DNA of 64,000 bases from Raineya sp. GTDB lineage: Bacteria > Bacteroidota > Bacteroidia > Cytophagales > Thermonemataceae. Made by a program: the position numbers and the translations under genes. This document shows, one piece after another, positions 27,705 to 36,623 of the stretch (positions are counted from its first letter, which is position 1; every line of letters starts with the position of its first letter). The notes under the pieces were generated by a model. That model ran no database searches, was not told where the DNA came from, and worked only from the letters and a program-made list of their open reading frames with translations. Location: the NCBI GenBank assembly GCA_025454915.1, contig JALONN010000012.1, forward strand, positions 186,001 to 250,000, in the 5' to 3' direction.

Positions 27705-29153
27705 ATGAAAAAACGTACGATTCAAATTGTCGCAAAACAAGTCTGGGTACATACTCTGAAAAATAAAAGTTCATTTTGGCTCATATCCTTTTTTAACATA
27801 TTACTTTGTTTTGCTCTAATCTCAGGATATTATCATCATTATAATCAGCAAAAAACAGTAAAGGCTTATAGTCATGATGTTCGTGAACGTTGGGAGAGTA
27901 ATCCTGATAAACATCCTCACCGAATGGCTCATTATGGTTACGTGGTTTTTCGTGAGAAATTTCCATTAAGTTTCTTTGACTTTGGAATGGATAGTTATGT
28001 TGGGAATGTGGTTTTTCTGGAAGCTCACAAGCAAAATACTATTAACTTTTCAGAAGCAAGTTTATCAAATGGCTTATTACGTTTTGGAGAAATTTCTGTA
28101 GGGATGATTTTGCAATTGTTATTACCCTTGCTTGTTTTCTTCTGGGGTTTTGGATTAATTACAGAAGAACGCCAACATGGTACACTTCGTATTTTACTGA
28201 CACAAGGAGTGAGTTGGCAAGAACTTATCATTGGAAAAGCTGTTGGATTATTTTATTTGAGTCTGACAACATATCTCCCTTGTTTTCTGCTTGCTTTTGT
28301 TTTTCTATTACTTGATGCCTCAACATATCATAATGTAGAAATCATAGGACGATTCTTGATATTGATTATTAGTTACTTGAGTTATTTCTTTATTCTTTCA
28401 TTATTGGCTGTTTATGTATCTTCTCGAAGCAAATCTTCTAAAACTTCTTTGGTTTCACTGATTGGTTTCTGGTTGTTTTTTGCATTAATATTACCAAAAG
28501 TGTCACAGGTTGCGGGTAAAAATTTATTTATATCCCCTTCTAAAATTGAGTTTGATACAGCTATAGAACAAGAACTTATTGAACAAGGTGATAGTCACAA
28601 TCCAAATGACCCTCATTTTAAAAAAATAAAAGATTCATTGCTAAAAGCTTATCATGTAGATTCTACTCATAAATTACCATTTAATTATGGTGGATATATT
28701 ATGCGTGAAGGAGAGCGATTGAGTGCAGAAACATATCAAAAACATCAAATTAAATTAATACAAGTTTACCAAAAACAACAAAACCTTATCAGATTAACAG
28801 CCCCATTAAATCCTCTGATAGCTATTAAAAATATCTCTATGGCTTTATCAGGGACAGATTATATAGCTTATAATAATTTTCAAAATCAAGTAGAAACGTA
28901 TAGGTATCATTTAGCTCAAACAATGAATGAGTTACAAATGAAATATATCAGTAACAGAGTTAAAAATTCTGCTGATAAAAATGCTCGAATTGAAAAAAAG
29001 CATTGGGAAGAATTTCCAGATTTTAAAGCTGAGTTTTTGCCCTTGAGAGCAGTTTTTATGAATGAAATAATTTCTTTTTTATCTTTAATAAGCTGGATAA
29101 TAGGGTTTTGGCTATTAATTAAATACTCTGGTAAACACTTAAAAGCATTTTAA
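27705..29153 (+). CDS. ABC-2-type permease, DUF3526-like (first of pair)
   Basis: A 482-residue integral membrane protein. An N-terminal helix (about 22-42) is followed by a large extracytoplasmic region, then further helices near 130-150, 175-205, 215-240, 250-270 and 455-475. It has the 'EERQHGTLRILLTQGVSWQELIIGKAVGLF' segment typical of ABC-2 permeases and the long Gln/Lys-rich loop typical of DUF3526 proteins. It is 2 bases upstream of a second similar permease and is followed by the ATPase, so the three make one exporter- or importer-type complex. Substrate unknown; with the receptor it is likely to involve a metal or metallophore (inference). Confidence 0.8.
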   Translation: MKKRTIQIVAKQVWVHTLKNKSSFWLISFFNILLCFALISGYYHHYNQQKTVKAYSHDVRERWESNPDKHPHRMAHYGYVVFREKFPLSFFDFGMDSYVGNVVFLEAHKQNTINFSEASLSNGLLRFGEISVGMILQLLLPLLVFFWGFGLITEERQHGTLRILLTQGVSWQELIIGKAVGLFYLSLTTYLPCFLLAFVFLLLDASTYHNVEIIGRFLILIISYLSYFFILSLLAVYVSSRSKSSKTSLVSLIGFWLFFALILPKVSQVAGKNLFISPSKIEFDTAIEQELIEQGDSHNPNDPHFKKIKDSLLKAYHVDSTHKLPFNYGGYIMREGERLSAETYQKHQIKLIQVYQKQQNLIRLTAPLNPLIAIKNISMALSGTDYIAYNNFQNQVETYRYHLAQTMNELQMKYISNRVKNSADKNARIEKKHWEEFPDFKAEFLPLRAVFMNEIISFLSLISWIIGFWLLIKYSGKHLKAF

Positions 29154-29155
29154 CT

Positions 29156-30511
29156 ATGGTAGCATTGTTAATCAAGAATTTTATTCGTTCTAAAGGGCTT
29201 CTTGTAGGGCTTGCAATACTGTTTATTTCAGGAATTATCAGTTTGAATATAGGGAAGCAATTTCTTGAGAAGAATGAAAAGATTATTCAAAAAACATCTC
29301 ATTTCCAAAAAGAAAATATTGACAGATATGTACAATATATGAATAAAGAAATGGGTCTTCTATTGTATTATGTACGTTTTGGCTTGGTGAATGAAACGCC
29401 TAATATTGTAGGCTTATCTATCGGACAAAGAGATATAAACCCTTCTTTACACAATGTTACGATACGTAATTTAGAGGAACAAAAATATACTACAGACTTG
29501 ATGAATCCTATGTATCAGCTGATTGGTAACATGGATTTGAGCTTTGTGATTATTTATTTTTTTCCCTTAATCATCATTGCTTTTGGTTTTAATCTGGTTT
29601 CTGAAGAAAAAGAAGAAGGTACATGGAGTTTAGTTTTGAGCCAGACTGCCAATACCCAAAAAATGCTTAGGCTAAAAGCAGGGGTTCGATATGTGAGTAT
29701 TCTTTCTGTATTGTTTCTACTTTTGTTGATAGCTAAGTTTTATTTATCAATACCTTTTGATATTTACTTTACAGTTTATATTCTCACAGCTTTTTTCTAC
29801 ATAAGTTTTTGGTTTAGCTTAGTCTGGTTGGTTGTTAGTTTTCATAAAAACTCAAGCCAAAATGCTTTAATATTACTGACTTCATGGATAACACTTACAA
29901 TTATTGTACCTGCTCTTATGAATGCTTTAGTTATTCAGTTATACCCTATCCCTGAGGCTTTTTCAACGGTTTTGGATAGTAGAGACGGGTACCATAGTCA
30001 GTGGGATAAAGCCAAAGAGCCAACCATTGAAAAATTTCATCAGCTTTATCCACAGTTGGTAAAATATAATCATCCTAAAGACAAAGATTTTAGCTGGTTA
30101 TGGTATTATGCTATGCAACAAATGGGAGATGAGACTGCTGTGGCATCTTCAAAAAAATTAAAGGAAAAAATTAAACAAAGAGAAAATCTAAGTAAAAAAT
30201 TAGGCTTATGGGTGCCTACCATTCATACACAATTAACCATGAATACATTGTGTTTTTCTGATATTACTAATTACTTGGCGTTTATTGAAGCATTAGAGAG
30301 ATTTCATGAACAGAAACGAATGTATTTTTATCCTAAAATTTTTTCTGATACTCCTGTTTCAAGTGAAAAATGGGATACTTTTAGTTTAGCATATTTTAAA
30401 AACCAACCTGTTATCAATCTATATATGGTTTTGTTGCCTTATTTAATCATAAGCACACTTTGTTTATTATGGGCAAACATAAACTTCAATAGGAAAAAAT
30501 ATAATCTATAA
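29156..30511 (+). CDS. ABC-2-type permease, DUF3526-like (second of pair)
   Basis: A 451-residue membrane protein with the same layout as the preceding gene: an N-terminal helix (about 14-32), a soluble loop, a multi-helix region (about 128-260) and a final helix (about 420-440). The 'SEEKEEGTWSLVLSQTANTQKMLRLKAGVRY' segment corresponds to the ABC-2 'ERERGTL' coupling region, and the rest is DUF3526-like. Two non-identical permeases plus one ATPase is the standard composition of such a transporter. The gene starts 2 bases after its neighbour and ends 4 bases before the ATPase, so translation is probably coupled. Confidence 0.8.
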   Translation: MVALLIKNFIRSKGLLVGLAILFISGIISLNIGKQFLEKNEKIIQKTSHFQKENIDRYVQYMNKEMGLLLYYVRFGLVNETPNIVGLSIGQRDINPSLHNVTIRNLEEQKYTTDLMNPMYQLIGNMDLSFVIIYFFPLIIIAFGFNLVSEEKEEGTWSLVLSQTANTQKMLRLKAGVRYVSILSVLFLLLLIAKFYLSIPFDIYFTVYILTAFFYISFWFSLVWLVVSFHKNSSQNALILLTSWITLTIIVPALMNALVIQLYPIPEAFSTVLDSRDGYHSQWDKAKEPTIEKFHQLYPQLVKYNHPKDKDFSWLWYYAMQQMGDETAVASSKKLKEKIKQRENLSKKLGLWVPTIHTQLTMNTLCFSDITNYLAFIEALERFHEQKRMYFYPKIFSDTPVSSEKWDTFSLAYFKNQPVINLYMVLLPYLIISTLCLLWANINFNRKKYNL

Positions 30512-30515
30512 AACT

Positions 30516-31211
30516 ATGCTGATAGCCAATAATTTAACTAAAAAATATGGAGATAAGATAGCTCTCAATAATCTTAATCTCAATATCAAAACGGGTGAGA
30601 TTTTTGCGTTACTGGGACAAAATGGTGCAGGAAAAACCACTACTATTAACTGTTTCTTGGGTTTTATAAAACCAACAAGTGGAGAGGCTACGATTCATGG
30701 TGTTTCTGTCACTAATCATTCTGCTGAAACGAAACAATATATTGCCTACATTCCAGAAACAGTTATGCTGTATCCGAATCTCACAGGAGTTGAGAATCTC
30801 GCTTTTTTTTCTTCTTTAGCGAATTTTAACTATTCGAAAGCAGATTTATCTTCTTTCCTTACAAAAGCTGGTTTACAGGAATCAGCTCATCATCAGGCGA
30901 TAAAATCTTATTCTAAAGGAATGAGGCAAAAAGTTGGAATTGCTATTGCTGTTGCTAAAAAAGCAATAGCTTTATTGCTTGATGAACCTACCAGTGGATT
31001 AGATCCTAAAGCTTCTAATGAATTCTCAGAAATTTTGAGAGAACTTTCCACCAATGGAACATCTATTTTAATGGCAACACACGATATTTTTAGAGCCAAG
31101 GAAGTAGCACATCGAATAGGCATTATGAAGGAAGGTAATCTTGTTTCAGAAATTGAAGCAAAAGATATTTCAGCCAATGAACTGGAACAATTATACCTCC
31201 AGACTGTATAA
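30516..31211 (+). CDS. ABC transporter ATP-binding protein
   Basis: A 231-residue ATPase with Walker A 'GQNGAGKTT', signature 'SKGMRQKV' (the position of LSGGQ), Walker B 'ALLLDEPTSGLDP' and the H loop 'ATHDI'. All motifs are intact. It is the energy subunit for the two DUF3526-like permeases just upstream, as the last gene of the receptor operon. The operon ends at a strong terminator (31212-31250) that is shared with the opposite-strand M1 fusion gene. Confidence 0.9.
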   Translation: MLIANNLTKKYGDKIALNNLNLNIKTGEIFALLGQNGAGKTTTINCFLGFIKPTSGEATIHGVSVTNHSAETKQYIAYIPETVMLYPNLTGVENLAFFSSLANFNYSKADLSSFLTKAGLQESAHHQAIKSYSKGMRQKVGIAIAVAKKAIALLLDEPTSGLDPKASNEFSEILRELSTNGTSILMATHDIFRAKEVAHRIGIMKEGNLVSEIEAKDISANELEQLYLQTV

Positions 31212-31250
31212 AATAAAGCTCTATGATTTTTTTCATAGAGCTTTATTTTT
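31212..31250. terminator. Bidirectional terminator between convergent ABC systems
   Basis: AAATAAAGCTCTATGA / TCATAGAGCTTTATTT with a seven-T loop. A-runs and T-runs on both sides allow function in both directions, fitting the two convergent stop codons only 40 bases apart. Confidence 0.9.
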
Positions 31251-34200
31251 CTAATAGAGGCTTTTCTCATTATTTTCTTCTGAAATATCTATAAACCTTA
31301 TATGAGGGTCTAAAATTAGATGTTTAGGTTTTTTCTTCAATGTAATACTAGATTTGAATTGCTGAGATTTTAGGATAAAATGTTCGTTTGTGCCATCCTG
31401 AAATTCAATCTGAATCTCTACGGACTCATGAAAAGCCATATTTTTACGAGAACCATCTATGTTTTCTAGATACTTTTTAGCCTCAATTTCAAAAGAAAGT
31501 AAATAATCATTTCCTTTAGGCATAACAGAAGCTGATTGAATGCTTAAATCGTAAGTGGTGATGGTTTTAAAAAGTTCATCTATTTTATCATGAATAACTG
31601 TATTGGAAACTGTTTTTAACTCTTCTATCAAATTTAAACTTGTAGGAGGCTGATGAGGATATGCGTATTTTTCTAAAAGCTTTTTGAACGCTTTATTCAT
31701 ATTTTTTTCACCAATCAGTTTATAAAGCTGATACATCACGACCATACCCTTGTCATAACATAAAAATGGCTTATTGGGGTGAGATGTATAGAGAGGTTCA
31801 TCACCTCCAATTCCTCTATCCCCTAAATAAATATCTTTGTGAATTTGAACTCTATCTGTAAGACTATCTTCTCCATAAGTTTGTTTGTAGAGCATCAATT
31901 CAGTATACATAGCCAGCGTTTCGGTAAGAATTTTACTGCCTTCCTGATAAGGAGGGCTTATTTGAGAATTTCCCCACCAAGTATGAGAAAGTTCGTGACT
32001 GACAAGTTCATTGATAATATCCTTATGAGCATTATTTTCAATTTTACTCTGGAAACCAAAATTTTCAGGAATAAAGAAGCTGTTGGGGTATGCAGTTCCT
32101 GCAAAACCTTTTACAAAAGATGAAATTTCTACAAAACGGAGGCTCTTGAAAGGATATTTGCCAAAATTGGCTTCACAATAGTCTAATGTTTGAGTAGCAG
32201 TTTTGAGTAAATAATCAATGTTTTGATGATGACTTGGATGATAAAATGCCTCAACAACAATACCTTGATGCATTATTTTTTTTGTCTGATATTGAGCTGA
32301 AGCCACAGCAAACCGAAAAGGAATGGGAGAGGTGGTTTTGTATTTAAAATAATTACGGTTATTCTTTTGCCAAGAATCTACAAACTCACCAACTCCAATA
32401 GCAGTCTGGTCTTTAGAAGTAGAAATAGTGGTTTCTAAATTAATAAACTCATAGTCAAAAGGTGTTGGATGCTGTTTTTTTACAGACATCAAAGGTATAG
32501 AAGGGGTCAGTTTACGATATTTTCGTTCTTGTAAATCTGTTATTTCATTGTCAGACTGGTAGCCAAAACGTGGAAAATAGTTGCTGATACGCATAAAAGA
32601 ACCATTTTCTAAAATAGAATTAAAAGAAGTATGCCCTGTAAATGCTGACCAGCTGTATTCAAACGTAAAATATACTTTCAAAGAATCGTTTGGAGCTAAA
32701 GGTTGTAGGAGTGTATAAAGTTCATGTCCAAACATATCATCTTTTTTAGTTCTCTTTGCTCTTTCAACAGAAATAGACTTCCATTGAATACTTTTGTCCA
32801 AATAGATTAATACCTCTTTGAGTGGAGTATTGTGCTTATTGACAAGCATATATGTCCCTGAAACCTGATAGCGATTTTCTTCTGGAAATAAGTCTATATG
32901 AGTTTTTACATCGGTTATGGTTGGTAAAAGCATTTGATTGTATGGTTTGTATTGTAATTCGTATGCTTGTTTCCAATCATTTATTTCCTGAGCTGTTTGA
33001 ATATGAGTTTCTTTAGCAATAAAAATGCCTGTAATGATGGCACAGAGAATAGAAGAAAAGAATGCTAAATAGCTTAGTTTTTGCTTTTTGAGGGATTGTA
33101 ACGGGAAAAATAAATACCATACAAAACACAAACTTATAATGACAGATATTCCGAAAAGTATTTTGAGATGAAAAGCATCTAGATATGCTCCAAAGCCTGT
33201 CATATCGCTATACATGCCTTGTAGAGATTTGGTAAATCTGACTAATGGGTGTTTAATACCTATCCATTTGCCTACACTTGTATTCATGATGGCAAGTATG
33301 AAAGAACTGATAACAAGAGCTAAATACTTGTTTTGAAGCATTTTTTGGAATAAAATGATGATTGCTGAAGAAAGAGCAAGAGGCAAACCTATCACATAAA
33401 AAAGAGAAAAATATAAACTCCAGTTGAATATAAAATGCTTGAATACCACTTGAAAAAATAAACACAAAAGAATATTACAAGCAATTAAAACAAACCCGAT
33501 TAGCACTAGAACAGCCCATTTTGCAATAGTTATAGAAAATTTAGAAATGGGTGTAGAGATTTCAATATCCTGAAAATGAAAAGCCTTACTTTTCCAAAAA
33601 ATTTCACTTCCGTAAAATAAAAGGAGTATGATGGCTACATCAGGGAATGCATCAAGAATCTGATTAACAAGTAGATGGGTCGTTGCAAATCGTTCGGGCA
33701 TTCTGGAGCTTCCATTGATGTCACTAAAGATTTCAATACTGACAAAAATAAGCCAGCCCAATACAAATAACATGAAAGGAATGCTTTTGAGAATACTCAA
33801 AAAATCTATTTTAATAATACTCCAAATGCTTTGAAGTACATATTTAGTAGAAAAAATATTGGTTTGAACAGGCTGATAAACCAGAGAAGGTGAAGCTATT
33901 TCTTGGGTATTTTGAGTGCTTTTTTGTTTTTTAGAATGAAGGGTGAATTGTAATTTTCCGTAAGTAAACACAATTAGCCCGAAAGAAATGAATAGATATA
34001 TGATTCTGTTGATGAGGAAATTCCCTTCTAAAGATAAAACCTGTGAATTTCGATTTTGAGCTGACCAATAACGAGTTTGTTCTAAAAATGCAGAAATCCC
34101 AAAAGGATCAAGTTTTGCAGAAAGACTCATTGCTTCTGCGGAAACAGGCTGATTCCCAGCCACAAGAGGCGAATTGGTAAAAATTGCAATTCCCCAATAC

Positions 34201-34751
34201 AAAAAATACAAAAAAAGCCCTGCTGTATAAATCATCATTTTATTTTTGGTGACAGCTCCCAAACAGCCTATCACAGCCAAACAAAATAGAATATTAGGAA
34301 TAACTATTACCAAAAAAGGCTGGATATAATACCAGAGATTAAAATTTCCGTAAATATGTGTGGCTTTCCGTAAAAACTGATGCCCCAGAATCATTCCCAC
34401 AGCAAATAACAGAAAATGTAAAAAGCAGATTTGGAAAATTGTTGTCAGGCGACTTGTGAGGTAATGCCTTTTATTTAAAGGAGTAGCATATAAAATCAAA
34501 TCGAAATGGTACTCTTTCTCTCTGAACAGGCTTTGGGCAGCCAAAATAGCGACTACAAAAATGCTTGTTAGAGAAAACAAACCCAATAGGTAGGTGAGTA
34601 CAAAAGGAGAGTTTTTATTTGTACCAATCCAAGGGAAATTAGCAAAAACAGCAACCATGATTCCCAAACCCAAGAAAAGTGTAAGAGAAGCATATAAAGC
34701 TTTTTTCTTACTGAAAAAAAGCCAGTCAAATAACAGAAGGTCTTTAAGCAT
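31251..34751 (-). CDS. ABC-2 permease fused to an M1 family aminopeptidase
   Basis: A 1166-residue membrane protein. Residues 1 to about 590 form an ABC permease with two six-helix-like blocks (EKEYHFDLILYATPL near the first; 'KAFHFQDIEISTPISK' near the second). The C-terminal part (about 640-1166) is an M1 zinc peptidase: H919-E920-x-x-H923 in 'VSHELSHTWWG', with E944 ('ILTETLAMY') as likely third ligand. The first ATG (34787) is less likely than the ATG at 34751, which overlaps the end of the ATPase gene by 8 bases and begins 'MLKDLLLFDWLFF'. This permease-peptidase architecture occurs in Bacteroidota. It may clip an exported or imported peptide, but its substrate is unknown. Its neighbour supplies the ATPase. 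Confidence 0.85.
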   Translation of the reverse strand: MLKDLLLFDWLFFSKKKALYASLTLFLGLGIMVAVFANFPWIGTNKNSPFVLTYLLGLFSLTSIFVVAILAAQSLFREKEYHFDLILYATPLNKRHYLTSRLTTIFQICFLHFLLFAVGMILGHQFLRKATHIYGNFNLWYYIQPFLVIVIPNILFCLAVIGCLGAVTKNKMMIYTAGLFLYFLYWGIAIFTNSPLVAGNQPVSAEAMSLSAKLDPFGISAFLEQTRYWSAQNRNSQVLSLEGNFLINRIIYLFISFGLIVFTYGKLQFTLHSKKQKSTQNTQEIASPSLVYQPVQTNIFSTKYVLQSIWSIIKIDFLSILKSIPFMLFVLGWLIFVSIEIFSDINGSSRMPERFATTHLLVNQILDAFPDVAIILLLFYGSEIFWKSKAFHFQDIEISTPISKFSITIAKWAVLVLIGFVLIACNILLCLFFQVVFKHFIFNWSLYFSLFYVIGLPLALSSAIIILFQKMLQNKYLALVISSFILAIMNTSVGKWIGIKHPLVRFTKSLQGMYSDMTGFGAYLDAFHLKILFGISVIISLCFVWYLFFPLQSLKKQKLSYLAFFSSILCAIITGIFIAKETHIQTAQEINDWKQAYELQYKPYNQMLLPTITDVKTHIDLFPEENRYQVSGTYMLVNKHNTPLKEVLIYLDKSIQWKSISVERAKRTKKDDMFGHELYTLLQPLAPNDSLKVYFTFEYSWSAFTGHTSFNSILENGSFMRISNYFPRFGYQSDNEITDLQERKYRKLTPSIPLMSVKKQHPTPFDYEFINLETTISTSKDQTAIGVGEFVDSWQKNNRNYFKYKTTSPIPFRFAVASAQYQTKKIMHQGIVVEAFYHPSHHQNIDYLLKTATQTLDYCEANFGKYPFKSLRFVEISSFVKGFAGTAYPNSFFIPENFGFQSKIENNAHKDIINELVSHELSHTWWGNSQISPPYQEGSKILTETLAMYTELMLYKQTYGEDSLTDRVQIHKDIYLGDRGIGGDEPLYTSHPNKPFLCYDKGMVVMYQLYKLIGEKNMNKAFKKLLEKYAYPHQPPTSLNLIEELKTVSNTVIHDKIDELFKTITTYDLSIQSASVMPKGNDYLLSFEIEAKKYLENIDGSRKNMAFHESVEIQIEFQDGTNEHFILKSQQFKSSITLKKKPKHLILDPHIRFIDISEENNEKSLY

Positions 34752-35628
34752 ATTGTTTGGTATTGAGGAGTTGCGAAAAATAAACATCTTCTAAATCAGG
34801 GTGTTTGGGGGTAAATTCGTTGTTTGGATTACTTTTGGAATAAATATGGATTTTGAGTCTGCCTGCATGAAGCTGTGAAGAAATGAGTTGATATTGCTTT
34901 TCATAAAAAGGACGTTCTTTTTTATCTATCTCTTTTTCCCAAATGCAGTTTTCAAGTTCTTTGATGAAATCTTGGGGTTTTCCACAGGCTTGTACAACTC
35001 CTTTGTGGATAATCGCCATCTGTGAACATAAATTCTTAACATCTTCGACAATATGTGTGGATAAAATGACAATAACCTGTTCTCCGATTTCACTTAAAAG
35101 ATTATTAAAACGATTTCGTTCTTCAGGGTCTAAACCAGCTGTGGGCTCATCTACAATGATAATCTGAGGGTTTCCCAAAAGAGCCTGAGCTATGCCAAAT
35201 CTCTGACGCATTCCGCCAGAAAATGTATTGACTGCTTTATTTCGGTGTTCATAAAGGTTAGTTTTTTCTAAAAGAGCTAAAATTTGCTGTTTTCTTTCAG
35301 ATGTAGAGGCAATGCCTTTTAAAATGGCTAAATGTTCGAGTAAATGAAATGCTGAAATATTAGGATATACCCCAAAATCTTGAGGTAAATACCCTAGTTG
35401 CTGCTTGATATACAGAGGGTTTTCAATGATATTTACTCCATTAAATATGATTTCGCCTGTATCGGGAGTTTGTAAGCCAGCAATAGTTCGCATCAGTGTA
35501 GATTTCCCTGCACCATTGGCTCCCAAAAGCCCAAACATACCATTCTGGATATTTAAAGAAATACCCTGCATGGCTTTAACACCATTTGAGTAGGTTTTAG
35601 AGATGTTTTTGATTTCTAGTTGATTCAT
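34744..35628 (-). CDS. ABC transporter ATP-binding protein
   Basis: A 294-residue ATPase with Walker A 'GANGAGKST', signature 'FSGGMRQRF', Walker B 'IIVDEPTAGLDP' and H loop 'STHIVED'. The C-terminal extension after about residue 215 ('FIKELENCIWEKEID...') is a regulatory tail common in this group. It overlaps the start of the M1-fusion permease by 8 bases, so both are translationally coupled and form one transporter. A small hairpin (35666-35681) lies in its leader. The transcript may come from the same region as the regulator upstream or from its own promoter; none is certain. Confidence 0.9.
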   Translation of the reverse strand: MNQLEIKNISKTYSNGVKAMQGISLNIQNGMFGLLGANGAGKSTLMRTIAGLQTPDTGEIIFNGVNIIENPLYIKQQLGYLPQDFGVYPNISAFHLLEHLAILKGIASTSERKQQILALLEKTNLYEHRNKAVNTFSGGMRQRFGIAQALLGNPQIIIVDEPTAGLDPEERNRFNNLLSEIGEQVIVILSTHIVEDVKNLCSQMAIIHKGVVQACGKPQDFIKELENCIWEKEIDKKERPFYEKQYQLISSQLHAGRLKIHIYSKSNPNNEFTPKHPDLEDVYFSQLLNTKQYA

Positions 35629-35665
35629 AAAAAACAGTTTTTAGTTAAGACAATGGACTTCCAGT

Positions 35666-35681
35666 CACCCATTTTTGGGTG
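35666..35681. promoter_or_regulatory. Short hairpin upstream of the ABC ATPase gene
   Basis: CACCCA / TGGGTG with a four-base loop, about 40 bases before the ATPase ATG. On the plus strand a T run follows (GTTTTT); on the minus strand, where genes lie, none does. Its role is unclear. Confidence 0.35.
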
Positions 35682-35719
35682 TTTTTGATGTATAAAAATG
35701 AATAAGATGTGTGGCTCTT

Positions 35720-35926
35720 TTAGTCGGGCTTGTATTCTAATACATCACCAGGTTGACAATCAAGGGCTTTACAGATAGCCTCTAGTGTATCAAAACGAAT
35801 TCCTTTAGCCTTTCCAGTTTTTAAAATGGATAAATTGGCTTGGGTTATGCCCAGAATTTCTGCCAATTCTTTTGATTGCATTTTACGTTTGGCAAGCATC
35901 ACATCTACATTGACTATAATTGGCAT
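35720..35926 (-). CDS. Small Cro/C1-type (YozG-like) helix-turn-helix regulator
   Basis: A 68-residue protein that is a single HTH_3-like domain: 'VNVDVMLAKRKMQSKELAEI', then recognition-type helix 'GITQANLSILKTGKAKGIRF' and 'LEAICKALDCQPGDVLEY'. Proteins like this, about 65-75 residues, pair with a DUF2975 membrane protein in many bacteria, and here the pair is present with only 2 bases between. It probably controls its own operon through the inverted repeat at 36481-36505. Its wider targets are unknown. Confidence 0.88.
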   Translation of the reverse strand: MPIIVNVDVMLAKRKMQSKELAEILGITQANLSILKTGKAKGIRFDTLEAICKALDCQPGDVLEYKPD

Positions 35927-35928
35927 GG

Positions 35929-36444
35929 TTATATAAATAAGTCTTGTTCTTTTTGAAGATTTAAACCTTGTCTAAAAATAGCAGCTAAGAAATAAGCAAA
36001 TATACCTAATACAAAGTGTAATAAAATAAGTATCTCTGTTGGGTCTTCTACTTTTGTAAAAATACTTGTAATAAGAGCTGTAAGGCTTGGGAGTATTAAA
36101 TTTCCCAAATAAAACCATTTGAGCTGTTTTACACCATATTCTGTAAAAAGTTTTGGCTGAAAAAATACTTTAAATACATTGCTCACAAGCAAGAAAAACA
36201 GTCCATACAAACTAATAGGCACTAAAAAATAGAAAATGATATACTCTGTATAATACTCTCCAAGTAAAAAAGGCTTGTTTGTAAAAGGAAAACATACCTG
36301 AAAATACTTGCCATTGTCCTTAATATTTAAGGACCATTTAGTTGATAAGGCAATAATAGAATGCAGGGACATGGCAAAATAAAGAACAGCCATAAATCTT
36401 GTGATGTAGAATAAGATTTTAGAAATTATTTTGACAGAATTCAT
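35929..36444 (-). CDS. DUF2975 family membrane protein
   Basis: A 171-residue inner-membrane protein with four hydrophobic segments (about 8-30, 62-85, 105-125 and 140-160), the length and layout of DUF2975 (YoaS-like). The frame is open to 36498, but the ATG at 36444 is preferred because a promoter -7 element lies at 36470-36477 and the extension is AT-rich noise. It is followed 2 bases later by the HTH regulator, so they are one operon. Biochemical function is unknown; homologues are thought to form a membrane-linked sensor module with the regulator (inference). Confidence 0.78.
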   Translation of the reverse strand: MNSVKIISKILFYITRFMAVLYFAMSLHSIIALSTKWSLNIKDNGKYFQVCFPFTNKPFLLGEYYTEYIIFYFLVPISLYGLFFLLVSNVFKVFFQPKLFTEYGVKQLKWFYLGNLILPSLTALITSIFTKVEDPTEILILLHFVLGIFAYFLAAIFRQGLNLQKEQDLFI

Positions 36445-36469
36445 ACAATATAAGTTTAAATAATTATTG

Positions 36470-36505
36470 CAAACGTAATAATAATTATTGTAAAACAATA
36501 ATTAT
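36470..36505 (-). promoter_or_regulatory. Promoter and inverted repeat for the DUF2975/HTH pair
   Basis: Minus-strand TACGTTTG (36470-36477) matches TAnnTTTG, with TTG at 36496-36498 (spacer 18). The -33 TTG lies within a perfect 11-base inverted repeat, ATAATTATTGT (36481-36491) / ACAATAATTAT (36495-36505). This is a natural place for repression by the HTH protein itself. Confidence 0.6.
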
Positions 36506-36572
36506 TTATCAAAATATTTAATTGTAGGCTTTTCAGAAAAATGAATAATCAAAATATTATTCAAAAATTATT

Positions 36573-36602
36573 TTGAATTTTGAACAATGTTCAATAATTT
36601 TG
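36573..36602 (+). promoter_or_regulatory. tetR promoter with TetR operator in its spacer
   Basis: TTG at 36573-36575, a 19-base spacer and TAATTTTG at 36595-36602 give a full Bacteroidota promoter. Exactly within the spacer, at 36580-36594, lies the perfect palindrome TTGAACAATGTTCAA. The same palindrome core occurs upstream of the efflux genes at 37263-37275, indicating autoregulation. Confidence 0.8.
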
Positions 36603-36623
36603 TAACGATATATTTAAAGTTGT

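Noticed and set aside
30908-31270. 120-codon minus-strand ORF over the ABC ATPase gene
   Set aside because: It is antisense to conserved ATPase motifs and overlaps the terminator.
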